Assembly (NCBI RefSeq): GCF_905147365.1 | Contig: NC_056417.1 | Location: 15,026,501 to 15,090,500 of the forward strand | Direction: 5' to 3' | Source: Aricia agestis | Lineage: Eukaryota; Arthropoda; Insecta; Lepidoptera; Lycaenidae | DNA length: 64,000 bases | In this document: piece after piece, positions 54,564-63,925 of the stretch | Numbering within the stretch: position 1 is the first letter of the stretch | How the letters are laid out: each line of letters begins with the position of its first letter | The notes under the pieces: model-generated | What the model was told of the DNA's origin: nothing | What the model saw: only the letters and a program-made list of their open reading frames with translations | Database searches by the model: none | Translations under genes and position numbers: made by a program

Positions 54564-56045
54564 ATTTTTTTTTTATTAAATAAGGGGGCAAACGAGCAAA
54601 CGGGTCACCTGATGGTAAGCAACTACCGTCGCCCATGGACACTCGCAACATCAGAAGAGCTGCAGGTGCGTTGCCGGCCTATTAAGAGGGAATACGCTCT
54701 TTTCTTGAAGGTTTGCAGGTCGTATCGGTCCGGAAATACTGTTGGTGACAGTTCATTCCAGAGTTTTACAGTGCGCGGCAGAAAGTTACGCGAAAAACGC
54801 ACTGTGGAAGACTGCCACTCATCAAGGTGATGAGGATGGTATGTTTTTCGCGTGGGACGATAGCGAAAAGTTGCAGGTGGTATGATTCCGAACAATTCCT
54901 CAGAGCACTCCCCGTGATACAACCGATAGAGGATGCAGAGTGAAGCTACATCTCGGCGTAATTCCAGGGGGTCCAAGCTGTTTGAAACACTATGGCAGTC
55001 AACAATTTGAGCAGCCCTTCGTTGGATACGATCCAGAAGGAGCATTTGGTATTTTGGCGCCCCTGCCCAGAGATGAGAACAATATTCCATATGAGGCCGA
55101 ACCTGCGCCTTGTAGAGTTGTAGGCGTTGGTCCGACCTGAAGTACTGTCTCGCTCTGTTAAGAACGCCAAGCTTCTTCGAGGCTAATTTGGCCTTACCCT
55201 CAAGATGATATCGGAACTGGACTTCGCTCGATATGTTGACGCCAAGTATCTCAATGCTAGGGGAGATGTTTAAAGGTTTTTAAACGACCATTGGTGACTT
55301 TTTAGTGGTGAACGCGCAGACTTGTGTCTTGGCGGGGTTGAATTGGACTAAGTTACGTCTACCCCATTCAGAGACCTTCTCCAATGAATTCTCCACCTTA
55401 GACACAAGTTCGTTTCGACTCTCAGTGACATTTTGCCGAGAAATATTAGGAAAGCCGGTATACACAGCATCACCTGTACTATCATCCGCATAGCAATGAA
55501 TGCCGTTGGCTTGTAACATGTCATTGATATGCAGTATGAATAGAGTAGGCGATAGCACACAGCCCTGAGGGACACCAGCATTAACAGACTGAGTTTCCGA
55601 GCATTCGCCGTCAACTACGACCTTTATGCTTCTGTCTGCTAAGAAACTAGTGACCCACTTACATAATTTCTCGGGCAGCCCGTATGATGGAAGCTTTGAT
55701 AGCAGCGCTTTATGCCAAACCCGATCAAAGGCTTTCGCAATGTCCAAACTAACAGACAATGCCTCTCCCTTCGACTCAATTGCCTGAGCCCAACGATGAG
55801 TCAGGTATGCCAAGAGATCACCAGCCAAGCGACCCTTACGGAACCCGTATTATTTGTCGCTTAGCAATCCCTGGCCGTCCAAGTATCGAAGAAGCTGGCT
55901 ATTGATAATGGATTCCATTATCTTCGAGAAGAGAGAGGTTATAGCGATTGGTCTGTAGTTGGAAGGATTTGAGCGATCACCTTTTTTGGGGATCGGGTGC
56001 ACCAAGGTTGTCTTACAGGAAGCCGGGACGATGCCAGTGGAATAG
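54564..56045 (-). pseudogene. 5'-truncated Jockey/CR1-like LINE, reverse transcriptase remnant
   Basis: One minus-strand reading frame runs from ~56045 to 54623 with only two stops (TAA at 55850-55852 and 55280-55282). It holds the RT core in order: VHPIPKKGDRSNPSNYRPIA, then SLDIAKAFDRVWH, AGVPQGCVLSPTLF, HCYADDSTGD (YADD at 55481-55492), the thumb (FNPAKTQVCAF) and ILGVNIS. The C-terminal part has MEYCSHLWAGAPK and LDRIQRRA. The 3' end, from GGCCGGCAACGCACCTGCAG to a poly(A) at 54564-54573, is the tail used by the SINEs at 1012, 35635 and 36675. No endonuclease domain is present. Clade assignment is by motif style only. Confidence 0.85.
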
Positions 56046-56177
56046 GAGAGCCGAAAAATATTTGATTATCTGCTATGCTATTTTGCCTTTATTGGTTAAA
56101 TTTGGTCGTAGTCTTCTTTAATTAATCCCATGTGAACTGTACTTTTTGTGAGAAATAAACTAATAATAAACTTGCCC
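56046..56177. other. Spacer, nothing recognised
   Basis: AT-rich; marks the truncated 5' junction of the LINE. Confidence 0.4.
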
Positions 56178-56710
56178 TTTTTAGGGTTCCGTAGCCAAAT
56201 GGCAAAAACGAGACCGAGAGAATGGAAAAATTATTAAAAAATTTAGGGGTCCCCATAGATACAACTGAAACAAAAATATTTTTTTCATCTAAGCTACCTA
56301 TGCGTGTGGGGTATCTATGGATAGGTCTTCAAAAATCATATTGAGGTTTCTAATATCATTTTTTTCTAACCTGAATAGTTTGCGAGAGACACTCTTCCGA
56401 AGTGGTAAAACGTGTGTCCCCCCCCCCCCCCTCTCTAACTTCTAAAGTAGGGGCATGATAAGTCTAAATAAATATATTATGATGTACATTAATTCTACAA
56501 AAACTACCAACGGAAATTGGTTCGAACGAGATCTACCCAGTAGTTTTTTTTATACGTCATAAATGGTAAACCTTAATTTAACTTTCATTAAATCAACTGA
56601 AATATGAAAATTAATCAAAAACCTTTTAATTTCATAAAAATAAACCTTATTGCTGCTGCGGAACCCTTCACGGGCGAGTCCAACTCGCACTTGGCTGGTT
56701 TTTTATTGTA
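56178..56710 (+). repeat. GGGTTCCGTA-family repeat, long copy with C14 run
   Basis: TTTTTAGGGTTCCGTAGCC to GAGTCCAACTCGCACTTGGC, with GTCCCCATAGATACAACTG and a C14 tract (~56418) inside. The longest copy here and the only one without the GTCT tract, so it may represent a different subfamily. Confidence 0.65.
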
Positions 56711-57382
56711 CTAACATCAATCTGCTAACAATACTAATATTTTAAGGAAAGTTATTAATTTGTAATTAGTTAATAGAATCAGGCAATTTGTAATTAAATG
56801 ATTGTCATGTCCATTTACAGAGGTTGCTTTCAATTAAAATTATTATAATATAAATAATAAAATATTATTATCAAATTCAAAATATTATATGTAGGATCTA
56901 TGTATCAGAACTATTTCTATTGAGCGTAATAAATAAAATTATTCCCTGAAATAATGTTAGCTTAAGGACTTAGGTATAGTTTGAAAGATTTACTATATTT
57001 TAATATATTTATCATCAATTATTGCATTATTACAGCCATAATGTTATTTATATACATAAGTACTTGTTCAGTCCCTTTCACAATTGAATTAAAACACTTC
57101 AATGATGAACTGATAACTGATAAGGTACTTGATGACCGCTACTTTTGCGAAATATGTCCACTCGAGCACCATTAGTAATGGATTACTTCACACACAAGTG
57201 AGTAAGGTTATCGCACACCGTGGAACTTTTGAGTATTAAGAAAAAGTAAAAGCAACGCATTAACTCCTGTGCTGAAATTTTCTGAAGATAGAAATGGTCA
57301 TACTATCTAGCGGTGAACATAGGTCATCTCCAACAAAGTTGCTAAGTAATAATAATGGCCTAAACATTAATTTTAATAGCAA
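56711..57382. other. Unassigned intergenic sequence
   Basis: No exon or repeat recognised; the 64-codon frame at 56981-57175 is unsupported. Confidence 0.35.
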
Positions 57383-57612
57383 TACTTTGATTATAATTTA
57401 AAAGATTTTTTATAGAACTAATGGACTTATTTTGGTATACCTTAATGTAAGCCATATAAACCGTGGATTCATGGAAATTGGTCTAAAGATTAAGGGATAC
57501 TTTGATTCTTATATAATTTAAAAGATTTTTTTTTTGTAGAACTAATGGACTTATTTTGGTATACCTTAATGTAGGCCATATAATATTATAAAAAATGGAT
57601 TCGTGGAAATTC
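57383..57612. repeat. Imperfect tandem duplication (~115-bp unit)
   Basis: ATACTTTGATT... through ATTTTGGTATACCTTAATG and ATGGATTCGTGGAAAT occurs twice in direct orientation, units about 57383-57492 and 57498-57612, with small indels. Confidence 0.75.
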
Positions 57613-57658
57613 TTGCTACGAAGATTGTAGCAACATTAAACTATACGCTAGCTATAAT

Positions 57659-57857
57659 CAGTGACGGATTAAGACTACTTGATGCCCTAACTAAGCAATG
57701 CATGCCTGTGGCACACCCGTGGGTTTCAAGTATTTGTAATATTATGTCAACTAGAATTGGTCTTTGCCTTTTACCGCCTAAAACATTAGTTTTTTTTTTC
57801 TAAAAACTTGTTGGTGTAGGCAATTGCTTAATTTGATTAAGGGTTAATCCGTCACTG
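57659..57857. mobile_element. hAT-type MITE with exact 8-bp TSD
   Basis: CAGTGACGGATTAAGAC and GGGTTAATCCGTCACTG termini, flanked by GCTATAAT at 57651-57658 and 57858-57865. 199 bp, no transposase. Confidence 0.88.
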
Positions 57858-57925
57858 GCTATAATATAATGCCAGAAAATGAACCAAAGGATCTGACAAT
57901 AAAAATCGCTTATTACATAAAATAA

Positions 57926-57931
57926 TTTATT
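57926..57931 (-). promoter_or_regulatory. Poly(A) signal of the lipocalin gene
   Basis: AATAAA on the minus strand 34 bp beyond the stop codon; implies a 3' UTR under 100 bases ending before the hAT MITE. Confidence 0.6.
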
Positions 57932-57964
57932 ACCAAATAATAATACAGCTTCACCACCTACAAA

Positions 57965-58173
57965 TTATTTCACCATAGCGAAAATCGCTGCTAGGATGCT
58001 CAGTAGGATGGACATCTTTGATGTCACAGCAGAGTTGACCTTGCAGGATTCACCAGAGTGGGAGACGGTGGTCCAGGGGAGGTTCTGCAGGTCGGTGCCG
58101 TCGACAGCCGCATTGACGGTGGCGAGGTCACTCGATGACAGCGTCGTGCTTCGTGACAGTTTCCAACCGTACA
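57965..58173 (-). CDS. GPI-anchored ApoD/Lazarillo-like lipocalin, exon 4 (last)
   Basis: Encodes residues 139-207 and TAA. It begins YGWKLSRSTTLSSSDLATVN, whose WKLSR is the third lipocalin signature (conserved Arg closing the barrel base). Cys182 lies in SGESCKV. The tail SKMSILLSILAAIFAMVK is a short hydrophobic end after a small-residue stretch (VNSAVTS), as in GPI-attachment signals. Acceptor TTCACCATTCGTAG. Confidence 0.9.
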
Positions 58174-58453
58174 CTACGAATGGTGAAAATATTATTCAAT
58201 TGGTAAGGTGGGGTCTGTGAGACCAGAAAGTTATTATAACATATTATAATTTTACATGTATCAATGATAAACAGGTAATTTAATTACTATGCAATGCCAA
58301 GTGACATGGTTATAGATATTAATATAATAGCCACAAGTAACTAGCAAAAAATAACATTATCGCTGTAATGAAAAACCCGTTATTCTAACCGTAATAACTA
58401 ATTATTATTATTTTAAAAATAAATTTTCAACTCTCTAGGACAATTTCTATATA

Positions 58454-58712
58454 CATGGTGTAACAAAAATAAGTGATAATACTTTAGGGTGTGTACGTGT
58501 TCCTTGTAGAGAGTTCACTGTGAAAGTAGCAGCGCTGAAAGACCAATTTTTTTTTTACTTTTGTATGGGGAAACTCGTGACGCTCGGGCCCTTGCCCATA
58601 CAAAAGTGAAAAAAAAAAATTCGTCTTTCAGAGCTGCTACTTTCACAGTGAACTCTCTATAAGGAACACGTACACACCCTAAAGTATTATCACTTATTTT
58701 TGTTACACACTG
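58454..58712. repeat. 259-bp foldback MITE in lipocalin intron 3
   Basis: CATGGTGTAACAAAAATAAG to TTTTTGTTACACACTG, TA on both sides. Arms nearly perfectly complementary. It makes a long open frame on the minus strand that is not a gene. Confidence 0.88.
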
Positions 58713-58720
58713 TATAAACA

Positions 58721-58920
58721 TCCATACTAATATTGTAAATGCGAAAGTGTATCTGTCTGTCTGTTTATTACCACTTCGCGTCCAAACCGCTACCGATTTT
58801 GCTGAAATTTGGTATAAAGATACTTTGAGTCCCGCGAAAGGACATAGGATACTTTTTATCCCGGAAGAATGTACGGTTCCTGCGCGACAAACGAAGTAGA
58901 GACTAGCGGGCTTCATCTAG
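58721..58920 (+). mobile_element. Lep1-like Helitron in lipocalin intron 3
   Basis: TCCATACTAATATTGTAAATG after A, CATCTAG before T; antisense to the host gene and only 6 bp from the MITE's TA. The terminal hairpin is replaced by AAGTAGAGACTAGCGGGC. Confidence 0.8.
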
Positions 58921-59019
58921 TATTGGTTAATTTGGTGTCTTAGATAAAAACTTTTGGCTACATTTGAATATTTTACATATTAATTAGGCGCAGTATTATC
59001 AGTTTAAAACATTACTAAC

Positions 59020-59112
59020 CTGCTTTTGTATTATTCGCTACGTCTCGACAGCCATAGACCAGCGCGTAGTTTGTGGAGTCCGTTATCAGGACCCTCAAAT
59101 AAATTACGACAC
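59020..59112 (-). CDS. ApoD/Lazarillo-like lipocalin, exon 3
   Basis: 93 bases in phase 1 on both sides. Encodes VVIYLRVLITDSTNYALVYG, Cys129, then RDVANNTKA. TDSTNYALVYGC is the second lipocalin signature (TDxxxY). Cys129 pairs in ApoD with the N-terminal cysteine, here Cys23, 106 residues apart as in ApoD. ANNT is a potential N-glycosylation site. Splice sites: TTTTACAG acceptor, GTTAGT donor. Confidence 0.92.
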
Positions 59113-59317
59113 CTGTAAAACAGTTAAAATGTTATCTATATATTAATACGTGAGAGAAAAATTTTGTAACCCTTTTTACGAAAAATGGGGAAACGTAGGT
59201 GCATACAATTTCGCACAGTTATAGTTTATATCAATGATGTTACTGTATTTTAGAAACTCATTGTTTATATGGTGAAGGAGTGCATCGAGCTAATATTATT
59301 TTAAAATGATGCTTTTA

Positions 59318-59671
59318 TTTATAATATAAAAATGAGTCGCTAAATGTGTTGCTAAGCGCAAAACTCGAGAACGGTTGGACCGATTTCGCTAATTCTTTTT
59401 TTTAAATATTCCTTGAAGTACGAGGATGGTTCTTACGGAGAGAAAAATTCTAAAAAATAAAAAAAAAAACCTGAAAAAGTCTAAAAACAACACTTATATA
59501 TAAAAATTACGACAGTATATATTATGTCTATGATAAAAATAGATTTTCAATTGTGTTAGTAACGCTAAAACTCGAAAACGGCTGAACGGCTTGGGCTAAT
59601 TTTAGTCTTAAAATATTCGTAGATTTCCAGGGAAGGTTTTAAAGTGACACGAAGTTCACCGGGACAGCTAG
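59318..59671 (+). mobile_element. Nested Helitron (ATGAGTCGCTAAATG family)
   Basis: TTTATAATATAAAAATGAGT to GGGACAGCTAG, inserted exactly between A and T of GCTTTTATCATATATA as shown by the 17.6 kb copy. The repeated AAAACTCGAGAACGG/AAAACTCGAAAACGG blocks show an internal duplication. The 5' TC is TT here. Confidence 0.75.
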
Positions 59672-59785
59672 TCATATATATTTTTAACAAATAAAACGTT
59701 ACACACAACGACACTACTACTAGGAAAAATGACAGATTTTTGAGTGACAAGCCTATACATACGAATTATACTCTTTTATTTATTG

Positions 59786-60122
59786 TTTTATTTATTTTTA
59801 GAGATTATTGGACATCTCTCGAGGAGGCCTTCACCCTCAAATAAGAGGGGTTCACGTAGAAAAACTTGTAAAATAATTGACAATCAATATAATAAAAAAT
59901 ATTGTACTTGTAGCAAAATCCTTATGTTAATATATTTTAATTTAATTAATTTTTATACTTACCAATCAATTTTGCATGAATGTCAATTGTAATTATTCTG
60001 ATAAATATATTATTAATCAATGTATAACAATTTCAATATTATCTATTCTGGAACTTTAAATCATGTAAACTGTAGACAATCGTGAAATAAAAGGCTTTTT
60101 TATTTTTTTTATTTTTTTTATT
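59786..60122 (+). mobile_element. Nested retroposon 3' end with 12-bp TSD
   Basis: Bounded by TTTTATTTATTG at 59774-59785 and 60123-60134; the 17.6 kb copy has a single such site. It contains TTGGACATCTCTCGAGGAGG-CCTTC (a LINE-like piece) and ends GAAATAAAAGGC with T/A-rich tail repeats. Probably a 5'-truncated LINE or a SINE. Confidence 0.65.
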
Positions 60123-60429
60123 TTTTATTTATTGTTGAAGTCTGTTGACAACAAGTTGACAAATTGAAAATTGATTATTGTTTTTTTTTATTTAATTTTA
60201 GATACTATTAGACAATGCTTAAACGGCCAGTCTGAGATCAGCTGAGTCCCAGAGACAAGAATTGAAAAAAACTATGATGAAGTCTATGATGAAAAACTCA
60301 AAGCAGATATGTTACTATCGCGAGCGTTGTGAAGATTCAAATACGGCCCAATTGGGCCGTCTGTTATTTAGTCTGCATCGAGCGCAGTCACGAACGAGCC
60401 GCGTCTTGTCTTACCTAAATAAATTGAAA

Positions 60430-60513
60430 ATGACGTCGTGCGTGTTTCGAAAATATACCAATTATGACTCGAAAGTAAACAAAACACATGGAATCTCTTA
60501 CCACATGTCTTGA
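60430..60513 (+). pseudogene. THAP zinc-finger-like fragment
   Basis: Reads MTSCVFRKYTNYDSKVNKTH then GISYHMS and stop. The pattern (Cys-x4-[Cys→Tyr]-T-N...GISYH) matches the start of THAP domains, C2CH fingers found in P-element-like transposases and host proteins. The second Cys is Tyr (one transition from TGT). The frame ends where the usual FP and following helix would be. A second frame nearby (60488-60775) has a charged RRLKKELSLL stretch typical of the coiled coil after THAP domains. Degenerate. Confidence 0.5.
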
Positions 60514-60859
60514 TTGCAATAAATACCTCGATTATTTACATTTTCAATTAATTTTTCGAACAATCTTGAAAAAATCGAATTTTCGTCATAGCTCAGGCGA
60601 AGAAAGAGACAGCGATACGATTCGACGTTTAAAAAAAGAACTGTCTCTTTTATGTAAATGGTTTTTCGTATCTTTTGTTTCTCTTATCTGTCAATTGAAA
60701 ATTGTTCGGAAGAGATTTAAGCCGGAAAATAGTATGGACGTAACATATCTGTATACGCAGAATATCATTGGATGAAGTCAATATTTTTTACAAAATATAG
60801 GTAGTAGTCCTAATGTCGTTGCAAGTAAGGTCGAATTTCGACCATTGGGCGATCTCTAG

Positions 60860-61835
60860 TATATGTAAATTGACTTGTGTCATTTAGAAATTAGTAACCT
60901 ACAATCATTACAGTATTCCGAAATTAATAATGCGCATGAATGACGGTGAATAATGACCGTGTTACAAAAGCTACAGGAATATCACGACGAACTTTGACTA
61001 ATACATATGTATCTTAAACGCAATGCAATTAGACAATGCAATATCGTCTACCGTCGCTCGGGAAATACGACCGTTGCCGAAAAAATTCGAAAACTTCTAT
61101 GGGCATTATCACTTTGGGAGCACTGTATCTAAGTATGTATCAGAGAAGTTGATTCATAGTCAGATGGGGAACCTTCGTATTTTGGTCGCGTTGTGTCCTG
61201 ACGTTGTGAACCAAACCAAATTAACATGGATCAATATTCAATTCCATACATAATAATTTCAATTTCATGATCCAACCAAAATATGACGTGGGTTTGTACC
61301 CTATAAATATTCTTTCCTTGCTGGTACATATTAAGCATCTTTTGTGCTCACTAGAATAATACATAATTATTATCTAAGGCAATTTGGCATAGAAATGTCC
61401 TGTCAAGCGACTAAAAATGGATTACATTTTTTAATAAGGTTTGGTTATTTAAATACAATCTCCAGAAGACATCCCCGGAACTCAATGAATCAAGAAATCA
61501 TAAAGTCTATTTAAAACACAAATAACAAAAATAATATTTTAAAGTGTCAGCTTCACTATCTTGTTCTTATAAAAACATACGTGTGGCACTCGAAGAATGC
61601 TGCGGTAAAGCGATTGCATAGCATTTTCTATCAACTTATGCAATTATAATTCGCATACGTCTAGTCGCACTTCGCAGGCACACAAACACCTATACGATAG
61701 ACGATGCGTGGCAACGCTGCACCGCTGTGCCGGTCACAGTGGTGTGTGTTAGGTTTTTTCATTACGGGATTTCTTGATTTGGTCGCCGCGTTCAAATAAA
61801 GATAAAAGATGAGCAATAGCCTAAAATTTACTCAC
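60860..61835. other. Remainder of lipocalin intron 2
   Basis: A diverged GGTCGCGTTG-family repeat at about 61160-61300 (TTTTGGTCGCGTTGTGTCC; CCAACCAAAATATGACGTGG) and the 200-bp repeat at 61560-61770. No further exon is needed: flanking exons join in frame. Confidence 0.6.
61560..61770 (-). repeat. ~200-bp interspersed repeat, copy 2
   Basis: Inverse of 14195-14395: GAGTGCCACACGT, GCATAGCATTTTCTATCAAC, ATTCGCATACGTCTAGTCGC on the plus/minus strands respectively. Confidence 0.55.
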
Positions 61836-62043
61836 CAGTAAAGTTGACAGTGATCTTTTTATTCAAATACGCAGAGACGCTACCGTTGAGGTAACGTGCG
61901 GTCCCGTTGACCACCTCCCTGATGATCAGCATGTCTGAGCTGGTGTTGTTGGTGTTGGTGCGTTGCCGCGGGGTGATGGAGGAGCACTGGCCGACTTCCA
62001 GCTGGTTGGTGATCCGCTGGACCTCCTGCCATGTTGCTAGTGC
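61836..62043 (-). CDS. ApoD/Lazarillo-like lipocalin, exon 2
   Basis: Encodes residues 39-107, starting ALATWQEVQRITNQLEVGQC. LATWQEV aligns with the lipocalin GxW signature but with Ala in place of Gly. Cys58 is 124 residues from Cys182, the ApoD second-disulfide spacing. Sequons NNT, NTS, NGT, NGS and NFT indicate heavy N-glycosylation. Acceptor ATTTCAG is 6 bp from a Helitron terminus; donor GTGAGT. Confidence 0.92.
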
Positions 62044-62049
62044 CTGAAA

Positions 62050-62252
62050 TCACACTAATATTATGAATGCGAAAATGTATGTTTGTTTGTTACCTCTTCG
62101 CGCCAAAACCGCTGAACCGATTTTGCTAAATTTTGGTATGGAGATACTTTGAGCCCCGGGAAAGGACATAGGATACTTTTAATCGCGGAGAAATGTACGG
62201 TTCCCGCGCGATAAACGAGTTTTGGCGCAACGGAGTTGCGGGCGTCATCTAT
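62050..62252 (+). mobile_element. Lep1-like Helitron next to the intron 1 splice acceptor
   Basis: TCACACTAATATTATGAATG to GTCATCTATT, with the GCGCAACGGAGTTGCG hairpin. It fills 203 of 434 bases of intron 1, antisense to the gene. Its 5' end is 6 bp from exon 2, so the acceptor's upstream sequence is Helitron DNA. Confidence 0.85.
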
Positions 62253-62477
62253 TGTAACTATAGTCGGTCATCAAAATATGGCTAGGTGTTTTGTTTGTAT
62301 AATATTATACTAAGTGCTTTTTAAGTTATTGGCCAAAAATCAAATAATTAGCATTTTAAGAATAATCTAAACATCTACAAATGATTTTGGTATAGATTAA
62401 TTATTATTTTATGTCTTAAAAACTGGCTATACAAAACATTTTCATCATCAGTAAGAAATCACCGTTCTAGAACTCAC

Positions 62478-62591
62478 CGTCATGTTAAAAAAGTCGGTGT
62501 CGGTATTGATGGTTTCATTCCCACAAGTTCCAGATACAATTATCTGCGCATACGCAGACGAAAGAAACGCTAAAAATATAAATATATACAT
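62478..62591 (-). CDS. ApoD/Lazarillo-like lipocalin, exon 1 (start)
   Basis: Lipocalins are secreted or surface beta-barrel proteins that carry small hydrophobic ligands; Lazarillo-type members are membrane-tethered. The exon encodes MYIFIFLAFLSSAYA, a clear signal peptide with cleavage likely after AYA, followed by QIIVSGTCGNETINTDTDFF and NMT. Cys23 begins the first disulfide; NET and NMT are sequons. 38 codons, phase 0, donor GTGAGT at 62477-62472. The full protein is 207 aa over four exons on the minus strand, all junctions in frame. Expected product: GPI-anchored, glycosylated lipocalin; ligand and tissue unknown. Closest class by cysteine spacing and signatures is ApoD/Lazarillo; an orthologue cannot be named. 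Confidence 0.92.
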
Positions 62592-62700
62592 TTTTCCACT
62601 GGTACCTAAGTTTTTCCACCTGTGTCTACCACGTCTGCGACAGTACTAACTGAAACCGACTATAAAGATAGACTATGTATTGATTAATAAAACTTTAAAA
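62592..62700 (-). promoter_or_regulatory. Probable lipocalin 5' UTR and core promoter
   Basis: TCAGTT on the minus strand (62648-62653) matches the arthropod initiator and would give a ~60-base 5' UTR. CTTTATAG lies only ~10 bp upstream, too close for a standard TATA box. Confidence 0.35.
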
Positions 62701-62869
62701 CGTTATCTTATCTTGAAAAGGCTGTCTAACACGCCAATGTCTACAAAACCGTTAATACGTTTTAGGATTCCTTGCGAAAATAGAAATTTTGATGACTATT
62801 TGAAATAACAAAAGGTGTTTTCGCCGTTTTTCGGCACAGCTATCCAAATTGAGTCTTAGCCTCTGACAC
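62701..62869. other. Upstream sequence, nothing recognised
   Basis: No repeat match or motif beyond AT-rich content. Confidence 0.35.
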
Positions 62870-63130
62870 AAGCACACGCCATTACTTCCGATCCTGTGCG
62901 ACATCTTGCCATGCTACAGCTCACAATCAGGTCCTTTTCCACATCATCTCAGCGATATCTAGACGGCCCACCTGTCGTCTGCCAGTCACATTGCCCCACA
63001 TATGCTGTTGTAGCCGCTTGGTCTCTTCTCTTCTCTCTTATTTGTTCTTCGTGACCAAGCCAGCGAAGTCGGTGAGATATGTATTCCTTGATGTGCGTCG
63101 GCATGAGGTCTTCAATTTCGCGGTTTTTCC
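62870..63130 (-). pseudogene. LINE ORF2 C-terminal fragment
   Basis: The minus strand reads EYISHRLRWLGHEEQIREKR and, further on, GGPSRYR-stop-DDVEKDL. The RLRWLGH and GRPxxRWxDDV motifs close the ORF of many insect non-LTR elements. One stop and surrounding decay mark it as dead. Confidence 0.55.
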
Positions 63131-63768
63131 GTGGCCTCCAACTGCCTTTAAACTTTTGTTCTTAGTAATAATGAAAGTCAATCCAAGAAAAGTTTTTTAC
63201 TTCATGGTATTTTGTGATAATATTTAAAGCTAAAGCTAAATTATTACTAATTAATTCTTATTTATTATGTAACATAATCTAAAAAATAATAATTGAAACA
63301 TGTTTTTAAAATAAAATAATTGACATAAACTGTAGCTGCTTGCGAAAAATAAGCACAAGAGAATAAGAAGGGTATCACAGGGCCTAGGTGGATTTGTTTG
63401 TTAGTTCACAAGACGTCACAACGCACTTTATAGGGTTACCTACTGAAGGTTCCAACTTTTTATCAGATATGTTTCTACACTTTTTGATATCCACCACAAA
63501 AGAAAACCTCTCAAAGCGAAATGTACTTTATATCGTAAATCATGACACTCCCATCGGAGCCGTCCATATTGTATAAAATGTTGAAAAGTGCATAAAATAT
63601 TGTGCACTCGACGATATATTTTAATATGGCGGTGCGAATCGATTGAGCAAGCACTCGTGTTGAGTGCCTTATCGGCGGGAAAATACCTGTAAATACTGCC
63701 GATATGTATAATTTTAGGTGTTAATAATAATTAACACCTGAAAAAATCAGTGTGGGAATATGCGCATG
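63131..63768. other. Intergenic, no gene recognised
   Basis: The open frame at 63388-63576 has no recognised domain or splice support. Confidence 0.35.
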
Positions 63769-63925
63769 GCCGCCACAAAGGAAGATCTTCCGACCGAGCG
63801 AGGTGGTATGCTCGGTCAGACCGAAGCCCACGTGATACATTTCAGCTGTCGTATATATACCGACGCGCTCAGAAAACTTCGATAGTGCGATGCAGGAATG
63901 TTAGGCAAATTGTGGGTACCGCCAC
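63769..63925 (-). repeat. LTR-like/TATA-containing short repeat, copy 3
   Basis: Diverged copy (TGTGGCGGTACCCACAATTT to GGAAGATCTTCCTTTGTGG on the minus strand). The TATATATAC motif is conserved while the surroundings vary. The last 75 bases of the window are not recognised. Confidence 0.5.

Larger units (their letters stand above)
59135..60859 (+). mobile_element. Non-autonomous Helitron carrying a THAP-like fragment, in lipocalin intron 2
   Basis: TCTATATATTAATACGTGAG after A; ends with the GGTCGAATTTCGACC hairpin, ATTGGGCGATCT, CTAG, before T. Collinear with the 617-bp element at 17574-18190. Extra blocks are a nested Helitron (59318-59671), a retroposon (59786-60122) and a 495-bp segment (60285-60779) bounded by GATGAAGTC direct repeats. 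That segment holds the THAP-like frame. No Rep/helicase coding region, so it depends on another element for movement. Confidence 0.8.

Noticed and set aside
58515..58916. 133-codon open frame on the minus strand
   Set aside because: Lies across the palindromic MITE and a Helitron in an intron. Similar frames appear in other MITE copies (for example 52989-53195).
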